Below are positions 8,030 to 16,919 of a stretch of DNA of 64,000 nucleotides, one piece after another; the first letter of the stretch is position 1, and each line of letters starts with the position of its first letter. Under the pieces are notes generated by a model. The model worked only from the letters and a program-made list of their open reading frames with translations, was not told the origin of the DNA and did not search any database. The stretch is from Polyangium sp. y55x31 (GTDB lineage Bacteria > Myxococcota_A > Polyangia > Polyangiales > Polyangiaceae), in the NCBI RefSeq assembly GCF_029946505.1, contig NZ_JARZHG010000044.1, positions 1 to 64,000 of the forward strand, in the 5' to 3' direction. A program made the translations under genes and the position numbers.

Positions 8030-10534
8030 ATGTTGATGGTCATGGAATGGAGCACCCATCGTTTCCGCACGGCGTCCGTCCTTCGCGTCCTCGCGGGCCC
8101 CCTCATTTCGTTCGTCGCACTCGCGACGGCGGCCTGCGGGGCTCCCGATGGAGGAATCACGAGCGGCGTGGTGTCGGGCGGCGCGGCGTCGGGCGGCGGA
8201 GGAGGCACGGCGGGCAGCGGAGGAGGCACGGCAGGCAGCGGAGGAGGCACGGCGGGCAGCGGAGGGGAGGGGCCCGACGAGGATCGAGGGTATAAATTCC
8301 GCGCGGGCGAGGACGGATTCGAGATCCGCGTGGAGGGCGACCATTTCGAGCCGTTCTGGCCGATCGGGGTCAATTACAGCCACGCGATTCCGGGCACGTC
8401 CCCGGGCGAATTCGTGGCCACGCGCGAGCAGATCGCCGAGTGGATCGAGACGATCGCGGAGCTCGGGGCCAACTCGGTGCGCATCTACACCGTGCAATCC
8501 CCGCTCTTTTACGAGGAGCTTTTGCGCCACAACACCGAGCACCCGGAGCACCCGCTCTACCTCTTGCAAGGGGCGTGGCTCAAGGAGCCGGAAGAGGATC
8601 CCGAGTTCACGGGCGTCCCGGATTACCTCGACGAATCGATCCGCATCTGGTTCCGCGACGAGATCGAGAAGGTCGTCGACGTCGTCCACGGCAACCGCGA
8701 GATCCCCTACGGCACGCCGGAGAACCCGATGAACTACGGCCGCGCGTTCGGCAAGTACACGGCCGACGTATCTCCGTGGCTCCTCGGCTGGCTGGTCGGC
8801 CGCGAGGTCGAGCCGCTCACCATCATGAGCACGCAGCAAAAATACTACAAGGATCACTGCCACGAGCTGCCCTGCGAGGTCTCGTTCTCCGGCACGTGGT
8901 TTTCCATCGAGAACGCGACGCCGATGGAGGCGTTCGTGACCGAGCACCTCGATTACCTCACGGTCTACGAGGAAGAGCGGTACGACGTGAAGCACCCCAT
9001 CGGGTTCTCGAACTGGCCCACGCTCGATCCGATCGACCATGTGGTCGAATACGAGTATCCGGAGTCCGTCGACGACATCGAGCAGCTCGATCTCCTGAAG
9101 ATCGAGGTCACCCCGGGCTTTGGCCCCGGGCTCTTCTTCTCCTATCACGCCTACCCGTATTATCCCGAGTTCATCCTCTACGAGCCGGATTACCAGGTCG
9201 AGGACGACATGGGGCCGAACTCGTACCTCGGCTACCTCGACCACCTGCGGGAGCTCTACGCCGGCCGCACGTTGATCATCGGCGAGATCGGGCACCCTTC
9301 GAGCCAGGGATCCGGGCATTACGCCAAATCAGGGCTGCACCACGGCGATCTCGACGAGAAAGAGCAAGCCGACGCCGTTTCGCGGTCGCTCCGGACGATC
9401 CGGACCGCCGGGATGAACGGCGCGTTCCTGTTCGAGCTCATCGACGAATGGTTCAAGCGGGCCTGGGTGGTCGATCGCGTGGAGCTGCCCGCGGAGCGGC
9501 GGCGGGTCTGGTACAACCCGATGAGCCCGGAGCAAAACTTCGGCTTCATCGCGATGCGCCCCGGCCCGGAGGGGCTCGCGCACGTGCTCGACGGGAAAGG
9601 GGACGATTTTCTGGTCGAGCCGAACGCCTGGCAAGAGGGTCCGCCCCTCGCGCCGCAGGGCGACGTGTACGATCCCATGCGCACCCTCCGCGAGATCAAG
9701 GTGGACTCCGACGAGGGGTTCCTGCACCTCCTGATCCGGGTCGCGTCGCTCGATCCGGACGGCAATGGAAAGGTCGACTGGGATCACGTGGATTACGTGG
9801 TCGGCCTCGATACCTACCTGCCCGAGGCCGGCGACGCGTGCCTCGATCCCGAGTGTTCGCTCCGCACCGAGCGGCGCATCGAATTCCTCCTTCGTATCGA
9901 GTCGGAACAGGACGTCGCGTTGCTCGTCGACCAGCCTTACGATCTTTTCGGCATCTGGCACAGAAAACGGGAGTACTGGCAGCTCTATCGTACGGCCCCC
10001 AACGACGACGGCCTGTTCAACCCGGTCCGCACCATCACGAACAACTCGTTCTGGTACCAGGGCGAGATGATCGCGCCGATCGTCTGGCAGGACACGGGCC
10101 GCTTCCGGACCGGCCCCGAGGCGGTGCGCTCGACGAACAATTTCTGGTATTCGATCGAGGACGGGACGCTCGAGGTCCGGATCCCGTGGACCCTGCTCAA
10201 CGTGACGGACCCCTCGCAGCGCCTCGTGGTCGATGATCACGTGCCCGGTCCGAAGACCAGGGAGGTCGAGCTGACCACCACGAAGACCCCCGCGTTCGGG
10301 ATCATGGTGGCGACGCTCGGCGGCGCCGAGGAGGCGGAAGGGCAGGTGACGGATTCGCTGCCGCGCGCCCTGAAGGCCGACGCTTCGTGGGTCATCCCCG
10401 CAGCCGGGGTGGTCTCGTACACCTGGAGCGAATGGGAAATCCCGACCTACCACGCCTACCGCAAGCGCTCCTTCGAGCTCTTGAAAGAGGCGCTGCCGTC
10501 GATCGTCCCCGAGAGCGCAAAGCCTTCGCCCTGA
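8030..10534 (+). CDS. large secreted TIM-barrel glycosidase-like lipoprotein
   Basis: 834 residues. The signal peptide ends in a lipobox (Thr-Ala-Ala-Cys, about residue 36), followed by a linker of Gly-Gly-Thr-Ala-Gly-Ser repeats (about residues 45-75). The next about 400 residues look like a glycoside-hydrolase TIM barrel: WPIGVNYSHA start, ANSVRIYT strand, GWLVGREVEP (acid-type Glu in a GREVE context) and IIGEIGHPSS (nucleophile-type Glu). The last about 300 residues look like beta-rich domains. This fits a clan GH-A hydrolase displayed on the outer membrane. The substrate and exact family are not clear. An alternative ATG lies at 8042. Confidence 0.65.
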   Translation: MLMVMEWSTHRFRTASVLRVLAGPLISFVALATAACGAPDGGITSGVVSGGAASGGGGGTAGSGGGTAGSGGGTAGSGGEGPDEDRGYKFRAGEDGFEIRVEGDHFEPFWPIGVNYSHAIPGTSPGEFVATREQIAEWIETIAELGANSVRIYTVQSPLFYEELLRHNTEHPEHPLYLLQGAWLKEPEEDPEFTGVPDYLDESIRIWFRDEIEKVVDVVHGNREIPYGTPENPMNYGRAFGKYTADVSPWLLGWLVGREVEPLTIMSTQQKYYKDHCHELPCEVSFSGTWFSIENATPMEAFVTEHLDYLTVYEEERYDVKHPIGFSNWPTLDPIDHVVEYEYPESVDDIEQLDLLKIEVTPGFGPGLFFSYHAYPYYPEFILYEPDYQVEDDMGPNSYLGYLDHLRELYAGRTLIIGEIGHPSSQGSGHYAKSGLHHGDLDEKEQADAVSRSLRTIRTAGMNGAFLFELIDEWFKRAWVVDRVELPAERRRVWYNPMSPEQNFGFIAMRPGPEGLAHVLDGKGDDFLVEPNAWQEGPPLAPQGDVYDPMRTLREIKVDSDEGFLHLLIRVASLDPDGNGKVDWDHVDYVVGLDTYLPEAGDACLDPECSLRTERRIEFLLRIESEQDVALLVDQPYDLFGIWHRKREYWQLYRTAPNDDGLFNPVRTITNNSFWYQGEMIAPIVWQDTGRFRTGPEAVRSTNNFWYSIEDGTLEVRIPWTLLNVTDPSQRLVVDDHVPGPKTREVELTTTKTPAFGIMVATLGGAEEAEGQVTDSLPRALKADASWVIPAAGVVSYTWSEWEIPTYHAYRKRSFELLKEALPSIVPESAKPSP

Positions 10535-10924
10535 CGCGCAAGCTCTCGCCCGCACCCGCGCCGGGGTTCGCACGTCGTTCCGCCACGTGCACGCCACCCT
10601 TCATGCAAACCCTGCAAGGACGGCCCTCCGAGCGCCTTCCGAGAATCAGCCTGAGGTCCTTTCGCAGAGGTGCCCGATCTCCAAGGACTTTTCGCTCGTT
10701 CGTCGGACGGTGCCGTGGAGCCCAGGCTCGCGCGCCCGCGCCATCCGCCCCCGCCGCCCGTGACTCGGTGGGTTGCGGCGCGTAGGCCGCAGGTCGAGGT
10801 CTAGACTCCTCAGCCAGCCCACCATGCGAACCCAGAGGCGTAGGTCGCGTTGCGCCTGGGTGAGGGTCGAGCGGCGGCATGACGATTGCAATCAGGTCGG
10901 CGCTACCACGAGAGGTGCGGACTC
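10535..10924. other. intergenic region without a recognisable gene
   Basis: About 390 bp between the glycosidase-like gene and the receiver-like gene. The open frames are shadows, with no ribosome site plus motif. It should hold the promoter for the gene at 10925; no clear promoter consensus was seen. Confidence 0.4.
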
Positions 10925-11290
10925 ATGGCGCGTGTCCTGCTCATCGACGACGATCACGACCGGACGGAGATCATCGCCCGCGGCTTGCGAGCGGAGGGGC
11001 TCGAGGTGGTGCAGGTCGGCACCCGCCGCGAGGCATTCGTAGCCCTCGACGGCCCAGGCCACTTCGATTGCGCGCTCGTCGTGCTGGCCCTGCCGACCGG
11101 CGACCGGCTGGAGCTCGCCAAGGAGCTCCACGCGCGGTTCCCCGGCCTGCACGTGGGCCTGGCGCGGGGGCACCGGCTCTCGGTGCGTCCGAACGAACAC
11201 ACGAGCGAGCGCACCCTGCGGTTCGAGCCCGTCCCCGAGGACGGTCGCAAGCTCGCCAAGGCCCTGCGCTCGCGGCTCATCGCCGCCTGA
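10925..11290 (+). CDS. receiver-like protein lacking the phospho-acceptor Asp
   Basis: 121 residues, one CheY-like domain. The acidic pair is present in LLIDDDHD (about residues 5-12). The strand that normally carries the phosphorylated Asp reads FDCALVVLALP, where the acceptor position is Val. The conserved Lys near the end of the fold is also not evident. It is therefore probably a pseudo-receiver that binds a partner without phosphorylation. An AGAGGTG ribosome site lies about 9 nt before the ATG. It is convergent with a Ser/Thr kinase gene. Confidence 0.65.
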   Translation: MARVLLIDDDHDRTEIIARGLRAEGLEVVQVGTRREAFVALDGPGHFDCALVVLALPTGDRLELAKELHARFPGLHVGLARGHRLSVRPNEHTSERTLRFEPVPEDGRKLAKALRSRLIAA

Positions 11291-11361
11291 CCGGCCCCCC
11301 GCGTGCCGTCCGCCTGGCACGTGTGCCAGCACGTGCCCGGCACACGTGCCACCGCCGTACG

Positions 11362-12621
11362 CTAGGCCACGATCATTCGGACGAGGGTCACGGCGGAGAA
11401 GATCACGGCGAGGAACGTCCCCACGAGGCCCCAGAACATGAGGCGGGGGTGCCGGTCGACACCGCGCGCGGCCTCGCGCAGGAACCGCTTCGCCAGGGTG
11501 CCGGTGCAGGCCACGTGGATCCGACCTTCGAGGGCCTGCCGCAAGAGCTCGATCATCTGCCCCGCAGAGGCGTATCGCTTCTCCGGGTCCTTCGCGAGCC
11601 CATCAACGGCGAAGTGCACGAGCTCGGGCGGGAGCCCTTCCTGCGTGTGGTGGCAGCTCCGCTTCACGTCCCGAACGCTGGGCTCGTGCTCCATGACGCC
11701 CGTCAGGATGTCGCCGAGCGTCTGCCGATCCGCGAGGTAGTGGCGCAACGTGACGAGCTCGTGGAAGAGCACGCATGCGCTGTAGAGGTCGCTCCGCGTA
11801 TCGAGCTTGTCCACCTCGCCGCGCGCCTGTTCGGGCGACATGTACGCGGGGGTGCCGACGAGCGAGCCGACGTGCGTCATGAACATGCGGCCGCGGTCGG
11901 TCTCCTCGCCCAGCGTCGCGTCCGCGCCCCGCGCGAGATCCCGCTCGGCCGCGACGGGCTTGGCGATGCCCCAGTCCATCAGCACGACCTCGCCGTAACG
12001 TCCGACCATCACGTTCCCCGGCTTGACGTCCCGGTGCACGACGCCGTTCGCGTGGGCGTACGCGAGCGCCGAAAGGACGTCCACGAAGATCTCGACGCGG
12101 CGCTCGAAGGTGTACTTGCGGTGGTAGTCGGGATCGCCGTCCGCGAGCCTGCGGATGATGGTCTCGAGCGTCTCGCCCTCGACGTATTTCATCACGAAGA
12201 AGTAACGGCCGAGCTCGTCGACGCCGACGTCGTGGATGGGCACGATGTTCGGGTGCTCGAGGCGGCCGACGGTGCGGATCTCGTCCACGAAGCGAGCGAG
12301 CATCACCGGATCACTCGCCTCGGGCAGCAGGCGTTTGACCGCGACCTTGCGGGCGATGTCCTGATCGTGCACGAGCACGACCTCCCCCATGCCGCCCGCG
12401 CCGAGGGTCTTGATCGGCTCGTACCGCGACTTGGACTCGGCGACGAGCCGGACCTCGGCGCCGTCATCCTCGACGCGCGGGAGCACGGTGGTTCGTAGGG
12501 CCGACGAGGGCGGCGGCAGCGAGGAGAGGGGTCTTCCGAGCGCAACCGCGGTCTTGGCCTGGGCAAATCCATCCCCAGGCGCGAGCATGGTCTCCGCGTT
12601 CATCGTTTCGAACATGGTCAT
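11362..12621 (-). CDS. Ser/Thr protein kinase with a C-terminal membrane anchor
   Basis: 419 residues. After about 65 non-conserved residues the kinase domain begins with the glycine loop LGAGGMGEV. Lys96 is in VAVK, the catalytic loop is HRDVKPGN (Asp198), and the metal motif is DWG rather than DFG (Asp216). A GTPAYMSPEQ activation-segment end follows. A single hydrophobic segment fills the last about 25 residues, so the protein is tail-anchored with the kinase in the cytoplasm. No external sensor domain is present. The long open frame upstream of 12621 is antisense to the SDR gene and is not used. Confidence 0.85.
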   Translation of the reverse strand: MTMFETMNAETMLAPGDGFAQAKTAVALGRPLSSLPPPSSALRTTVLPRVEDDGAEVRLVAESKSRYEPIKTLGAGGMGEVVLVHDQDIARKVAVKRLLPEASDPVMLARFVDEIRTVGRLEHPNIVPIHDVGVDELGRYFFVMKYVEGETLETIIRRLADGDPDYHRKYTFERRVEIFVDVLSALAYAHANGVVHRDVKPGNVMVGRYGEVVLMDWGIAKPVAAERDLARGADATLGEETDRGRMFMTHVGSLVGTPAYMSPEQARGEVDKLDTRSDLYSACVLFHELVTLRHYLADRQTLGDILTGVMEHEPSVRDVKRSCHHTQEGLPPELVHFAVDGLAKDPEKRYASAGQMIELLRQALEGRIHVACTGTLAKRFLREAARGVDRHPRLMFWGLVGTFLAVIFSAVTLVRMIVA

Positions 12622-12745
12622 GGGGAGCACCGCCAAGAGTACCCGTGGGGACACGATCGAAACGTCGTTCGTCTGTCCAGGCCGGGTACCGCCTTTCTTG
12701 CAGCGAGCTTGACACGGAGGAGGCGGCTCCGCTCTCCTCCGAGCC

Positions 12746-13507
12746 ATGCAGCGATTCGAGGGAAAGGTAGCGGTCGTCACGGGGGCCGCGTCGGGGCTCG
12801 GGGCGGCGGCCGCGCGGCGGCTGCACGCAGAAGGCGCGGTCGTGGTGATCACGGACGTGGCGCAGGACCGAGGCGAAGCACTCGCCGCGGAGCTCGGGGC
12901 GCGGGCCGAGTTCGCCGCACTCGACGTGACGCAGGAGGCAGAGTGGATCGCGGTGCTCGACGCGGTCGTCGCGAAGCACGGTCGGCTCGACGTGCTCGTG
13001 AACAACGCGGGCGTGGGCGTCGTGGGCGACGTGGAATCGACGACGCTCGAGCAATGGCGGTTCGTGCACGCGGTGAACACGGAGGGCACGTTCCTCGGCT
13101 GCAAGCACGCAATCCGGCTGATGAAGGAGCGCGGAGGCGGGGCGATCGTGAACCTGTCGAGCGTGGCAGGCATCATCGGCGCGCCGAACCTCGCAGCCTA
13201 TTGCTCGAGCAAGGGCGGCGTGCGCACGTTCACGAAGTCGGTGGCGGTGCATTGCGCGCGGAAAGGTTACGGGATCCGGGTAAACTCGGTGCACCCAGCC
13301 TTCATCGATACGCCGATGGTCGACGCGATGGTGGAGAAGTCCAAGGATCCAGCGCAGTCGAAGGCAAACCTGGCGAAGCCGATCCCGCTGGGGAGGCTCG
13401 GCGAGCCCGAAGACGTGGCGGCAGCAGTCGCATACCTGGCGTCAGACGACGCGAAGTTCGTGACAGGTACGGAGCTCCTGGTCGACGGCGGGATGCTCGC
13501 CATCTGA
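12746..13507 (+). CDS. short-chain dehydrogenase/reductase (classical SDR)
   Basis: 253 residues, typical of classical SDRs. The cofactor motif TGAASGLG lies at about residues 12-19, with Asp37 at the end of the second strand, which favours NAD(H). The NNAG motif, the catalytic Ser in LSSVAG, and Tyr and Lys in YCSSK complete the active site. The C-terminal GTELLVDGGMLAI is standard. The overall pattern resembles cyclic-alcohol and hydroxysteroid dehydrogenases; the substrate is not certain. It is divergent from the Ser/Thr kinase gene, 124 bp apart. Confidence 0.85.
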   Translation: MQRFEGKVAVVTGAASGLGAAAARRLHAEGAVVVITDVAQDRGEALAAELGARAEFAALDVTQEAEWIAVLDAVVAKHGRLDVLVNNAGVGVVGDVESTTLEQWRFVHAVNTEGTFLGCKHAIRLMKERGGGAIVNLSSVAGIIGAPNLAAYCSSKGGVRTFTKSVAVHCARKGYGIRVNSVHPAFIDTPMVDAMVEKSKDPAQSKANLAKPIPLGRLGEPEDVAAAVAYLASDDAKFVTGTELLVDGGMLAI

Positions 13508-13524
13508 CTGAGGGGGGCTCATCG

Positions 13525-13940
13525 GGGAGCGCTTCGCCGGGGCGCTGCCCCGGGCCCCGCGGGGGCTGTTCGCCCCTCGACCCGAACCAGGGCAAGCCCT
13601 GGACCTCTGGGCGACGACTGCGCAGAGCGCAGTCGTCGCGGGGAAACCTCGTTTTTAGCTGTCCGCCCCCCTTTGCTGGGCACGCCCTGGACCTCAGGTG
13701 GAAAAACTGCGCGGTGCGCAGTTTTTCCAGCAGGCCGGTGGCAAGACCGCGGGGGCCTGTTTCAAGCTTGAACCGTCAGCGCTGCTGTCTTGGCGGGCCA
13801 GCCCGTCGCCGGTCTTGCCACCGGCTGTTCGATGAACTGCGCATCGCGCAGTTCATCGACCCCGAGTCCAGCGCTTGCGCTGGTCCGGGTCCAGGGGTGG
13901 ACAACCCCTGGTCGGGGTCCGGGGTGGAAACCCCGGCGCT
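13525..13940. repeat. modular palindromic intergenic element, copy 3
   Basis: About 415 bp between convergent genes. It starts with a GGGGCGCTGCCCC stem and has a CGACGACTGCGC...GCGCAGTCGTCG hairpin, a GGAAAAACTGCGC...GCGCAGTTTTTCC hairpin, a CGATGAACTGCGCATCGCGCAGTTCATCG palindrome, an AGCGCTTGCGCT stem and a closing GGGGT...ACCCC stem. It has one more hairpin than the other copies, which suggests module shuffling. Confidence 0.8.
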
Positions 13941-13946
13941 GACGCG

Positions 13947-14372
13947 TCAGTGCTGGGCGTTGACGTCAATCTTGCGGCGGAGTGTGTCGATGAAGGCGCG
14001 GGCTTCGGCTTCGGTATCGCAGAAGTGGACGGGGAAGGTGTTCACGCCGCGGAGGAGGCGCGCGGCGCGGAAGATCATGGTGCCGAGGACGCGGGTGTGG
14101 AAATTTGCGCCGATGAAGGCGCAGCCGAGGATGGGGGCGACGGGCGTTCGGTCCTTGGGACCGTTGATGACGACGCGGCGTGCTTCGGCGGGCATTTCTC
14201 CGAATTCCTCGACGTCGAGGATGAGGAAGAGGTGCGGTTTGCCTTTGGAGAAACGGAGCTGGGTGTCGTAGAGGCGCCTCGCCTCGTCTGCGCTGACATG
14301 GCCGCGGAAATGAATGAGGACGAGATCGGGCTCCTCGGTGAGGATTTCGTTTTCTTCGAGGGCAGGGGGCAT
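13947..14372 (-). CDS. STAS/SpoIIAA-like protein, first of a tandem pair
   Basis: 141 residues. The pattern is alternating beta strands and helices (ILTEEPDLVLIHFRG, then HLFLILDVEEFGEMP), as in STAS or SpoIIAA-like domains. It shares much of its sequence with the next gene, including ILGCAFIGANFHTRVLGTMI against ILGAALVGARFHARILGAMI. It has no signal peptide. STAS domains act as anti-anti-sigma factors or as binding modules; no phosphorylatable Ser is obvious, so the role is unknown. Confidence 0.65.
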   Translation of the reverse strand: MPPALEENEILTEEPDLVLIHFRGHVSADEARRLYDTQLRFSKGKPHLFLILDVEEFGEMPAEARRVVINGPKDRTPVAPILGCAFIGANFHTRVLGTMIFRAARLLRGVNTFPVHFCDTEAEARAFIDTLRRKIDVNAQH

Positions 14373-14412
14373 TTCGAGGGGGGGAGCGTATCGGCGGGGA
14401 GGGGAGGGGGAT

Positions 14413-14835
14413 TCAGCCGGCGGGGCGGCGGTTGCGGCGGAGCTCGTCGAACCAGGCGAGGGCTGCGGTTTCGGTATCGAAGAAGCGGACGTGGAAGTGG
14501 AGGCCGCGGTTCAACATGCGGGATGCGCGGAAGATCATGGCGCCGAGGATACGGGCGTGAAAACGTGCGCCGACGAGGGCGGCGCCGAGGATGGGCACGG
14601 CGGCGTCGCCTGCGCTGGGCGCCTCGGAGGCGAGGCGGCGCGCTTCGGGCGTGACGGTTTCCATGCGCTCGACGTTGGCGAGCAAGAAGATGCCGGGCTT
14701 GCCTTCGGAGAAACTGCGCTGGATGTCGAGGACGCGCTGCATGTCGTCCACGCCGACGTGACCGATGAAGTGGCCGATGAGGAGATCGGGTTCGCGGGTG
14801 AGGACGTGGCTTTCACCGCGGGCGGAAGGGGGCAT
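14413..14835 (-). CDS. STAS/SpoIIAA-like protein, second of a tandem pair
   Basis: 140 residues from the Met at 14835. It is a clear paralogue of the protein at 13947-14372: same length, same LTREPDLLIGHFIGHV start, and a shared FRASR...FFDTE end. The gap to the downstream paralogue is 40 nt, so both are probably in one transcript made by tandem duplication. A longer reading upstream is possible but has no conserved residues. A Ser/Thr kinase gene lies just upstream, in the same direction, on the other side of a 110-nt gap. Confidence 0.65.
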   Translation of the reverse strand: MPPSARGESHVLTREPDLLIGHFIGHVGVDDMQRVLDIQRSFSEGKPGIFLLANVERMETVTPEARRLASEAPSAGDAAVPILGAALVGARFHARILGAMIFRASRMLNRGLHFHVRFFDTETAALAWFDELRRNRRPAG

Positions 14836-14945
14836 TGGGCGGGGAACGTAAAGGGGCGGGAGGTGGAGGGCAAGGGGAAGAAGGTTCGACGCAGGCGCCG
14901 GAGCCAGCACTTGTGGAGATCGTCAAGCCGATCACGTGCCCATCT

Positions 14946-16586
14946 TCAGGTGCCTTGCTTCTGCTTGAGCATTGCAACCGCGCGATCCCTGCATCCCTGG
15001 TCGCGCTGGTGCTTGCAAATGGCGATGAGCAGCCTGATTTCCTGCTCGGTTGCCCGGCCGGACCAGACCTTCGGCTCGAGCTGCTTGCGCATCGCGGATT
15101 CGTCCTCGTTCGTGAAGACCCTCGAATTCGTCGTCGTCGGCGCAGTCTTCCCCGAGGTCTCGCCGTTCACGGGGCCGCCGGTCGGCTCAGGCGTTGCATT
15201 CACGGCTCCCTCCTGCTGCGGTGGAGGCGTCGTCGACGCGACGCCCGCAACCTGGTCGGGTCGATCGGCCTGCGGGGGAACGTCTTTCGCGGCGCTCGCC
15301 ACGGCCGACTCCTCGGATACCGGCGCTGACGTGGCCGCGCGGGGCGTTTCGGTTTGTTCGATCCCCGAGACCACCACGAAGAGGACCACCGCGACCAGCA
15401 GACACGCGAGCCCCGCACCTGCGGCGATGAGCCCCGTGGGCCGCGATGAACGCGTCGCCGGTGCCGCGGTGATGCCGCTCCCGAGCGGTGTCGGGACCGG
15501 GCCCATCGCCGCCCCAGGATGTCCGGCGGGTGCCCCCGCGTCGGGCTCCGCACCGCTCGGCGTCGGCCCGCGCATCGGTCCCATCGGCACCGTTGCCTGC
15601 GCTGCCACGGGGGCGCTCTCCACGTGGGGCGGGTGCGAGGGGAACGCCGGCCGCGAATTCGAAGTCGGCGGCGAGGCGCCGAGGGCGACGTGTCCCGGCT
15701 GCGGCAAGCCGAGCGCCTCGGCGAGCGCCTTCACGGCGCTCGTGGCCGATGGGAACCTCTCGGTGGGCGCCTTCGCCGTCGCGCGTGCGAACCAATCGTC
15801 GAATGCGGGTGGCAGGCTCGTGCCGAGCCGGGCGGCCCGTGTCGTCGCTGCCTCGCGTGGGCCGAGTGCCGCCTGCGCTGCGAAGGCGAAGACGTTCGCG
15901 CCTTGTCGCGACTCCTCGTGCCAGTAGGGTTTGCCCACGAGCAGCGTGAACGTGATCATCCCCAGCGCGAAGATGTCGGTCCCGGGCGAGACCGACGATT
16001 CCATCAAGAACTGCTCGGGCGCCATGTAGAGTGGGGTGCCGAGCGATTGCGTCGCGCCTGCCGCCGTGGCGCCGGCGGCCACGATCTTGGCGATGCCGAA
16101 ATCGAGTACCTTGATGCGCGGGAGGCCATCCTCGCGCTCGCAGAGGAACAGATTGTCGGGCTTGAGATCGCGGTGGATGATGCGCGCGCGGTGCGTCTTG
16201 TCGAGGGCGAGCGAGGTCTGATGCAGGTACGCGAGAACCTCCGCCGGGGGCAAGGGGCCCGTGCGGCGCAGCCGTTTGCCGAGCTCCTCGCCACGCAAGA
16301 GCTCCATGACCAGGAAGGGCATTCCGGTCGCGTCATCGATGCCTGCATCGAAGACGTCGACGATGTATTCGCTCTCGATCTCCGCGGCGACACGCGCTTC
16401 TTGCCGGAAGCGTCCGCGCAGGTCGTCGCTCTGCACGAATTTCGCGTGCATGACCTTCAGCGCGCGGCGGCGGTTCGTCTCCAGGTGGACGACCTCGTAC
16501 ACCGCCCCCATGCCCCCTTCGGCGATACGACGCTCGATGCGATAACGCCCGGCGAAAATGGCCCCGGCTGCCAGATCAGACGACAC
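14946..16586 (-). CDS. membrane Ser/Thr protein kinase with an extracytoplasmic tail
   Basis: 546 residues from the GTG at 16586, which has GAGGGAG about 8 nt upstream; a TTG at 16604 is the alternative. The kinase domain spans about residues 15-285: glycine loop IAEGGMGAVY, Lys44, HRDLKPDN (Asp140), DFG (Asp162) and GTPLYMAPEQ. A Pro/Ala-rich linker leads to one transmembrane helix (about 385-408). The outer part of about 135 residues is low complexity, then a helical end with three Cys. This is the PknB-like architecture common in myxobacteria. The ligand is unknown. Confidence 0.85.
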   Translation of the reverse strand: MSSDLAAGAIFAGRYRIERRIAEGGMGAVYEVVHLETNRRRALKVMHAKFVQSDDLRGRFRQEARVAAEIESEYIVDVFDAGIDDATGMPFLVMELLRGEELGKRLRRTGPLPPAEVLAYLHQTSLALDKTHRARIIHRDLKPDNLFLCEREDGLPRIKVLDFGIAKIVAAGATAAGATQSLGTPLYMAPEQFLMESSVSPGTDIFALGMITFTLLVGKPYWHEESRQGANVFAFAAQAALGPREAATTRAARLGTSLPPAFDDWFARATAKAPTERFPSATSAVKALAEALGLPQPGHVALGASPPTSNSRPAFPSHPPHVESAPVAAQATVPMGPMRGPTPSGAEPDAGAPAGHPGAAMGPVPTPLGSGITAAPATRSSRPTGLIAAGAGLACLLVAVVLFVVVSGIEQTETPRAATSAPVSEESAVASAAKDVPPQADRPDQVAGVASTTPPPQQEGAVNATPEPTGGPVNGETSGKTAPTTTNSRVFTNEDESAMRKQLEPKVWSGRATEQEIRLLIAICKHQRDQGCRDRAVAMLKQKQGT

Positions 16587-16694
16587 GACCCGCTCCCTCG
16601 ACAACGATCCATCGTCCGCATGTTGGCATGCAAACGATTTTCCGTTGCAGTAAACGGCCAGTTGCCAGCGAAGTCAAGCTTCGGGGCGTCGCGC

Positions 16695-16885
16695 GAGGGC
16701 TCGGACGCGGTGGGAAACCGCTCGGCGCGACTGCGGTGGGCTCGGACGCGGTCAGAGATCCACCCGTCCACGTTGACGGGTGGCTCGCACGTGCTCGAAG
16801 ATCCACCCGTCGAGGTGACGGGTGGTCCACACGTCAGCCGTGGGCCCCCCGTCCGCGCTGGCGGGTGGCTCGCACGGGCACGCGG
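16695..16885. repeat. hairpin-bearing tandem repeat with a 43-bp period
   Basis: Three clear units start near 16760, 16803 and 16846. Each contains an inverted repeat CCACCCGTC...GACGGGTGG (16760-16783, 16803-16825, and a weaker one at 16847-16867), followed by a GGCTCGCACG-like block. More degenerate units extend upstream to about 16695. The period equals that of the array at 5174-5432, but the sequence is different. It lies between the start of the kinase gene and the 3' end of an aldo/keto-reductase-like gene. Confidence 0.7.
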
Positions 16886-16919
16886 CCGGGGACGCACGGA
16901 GTGGCGACGACGCGGCCGT

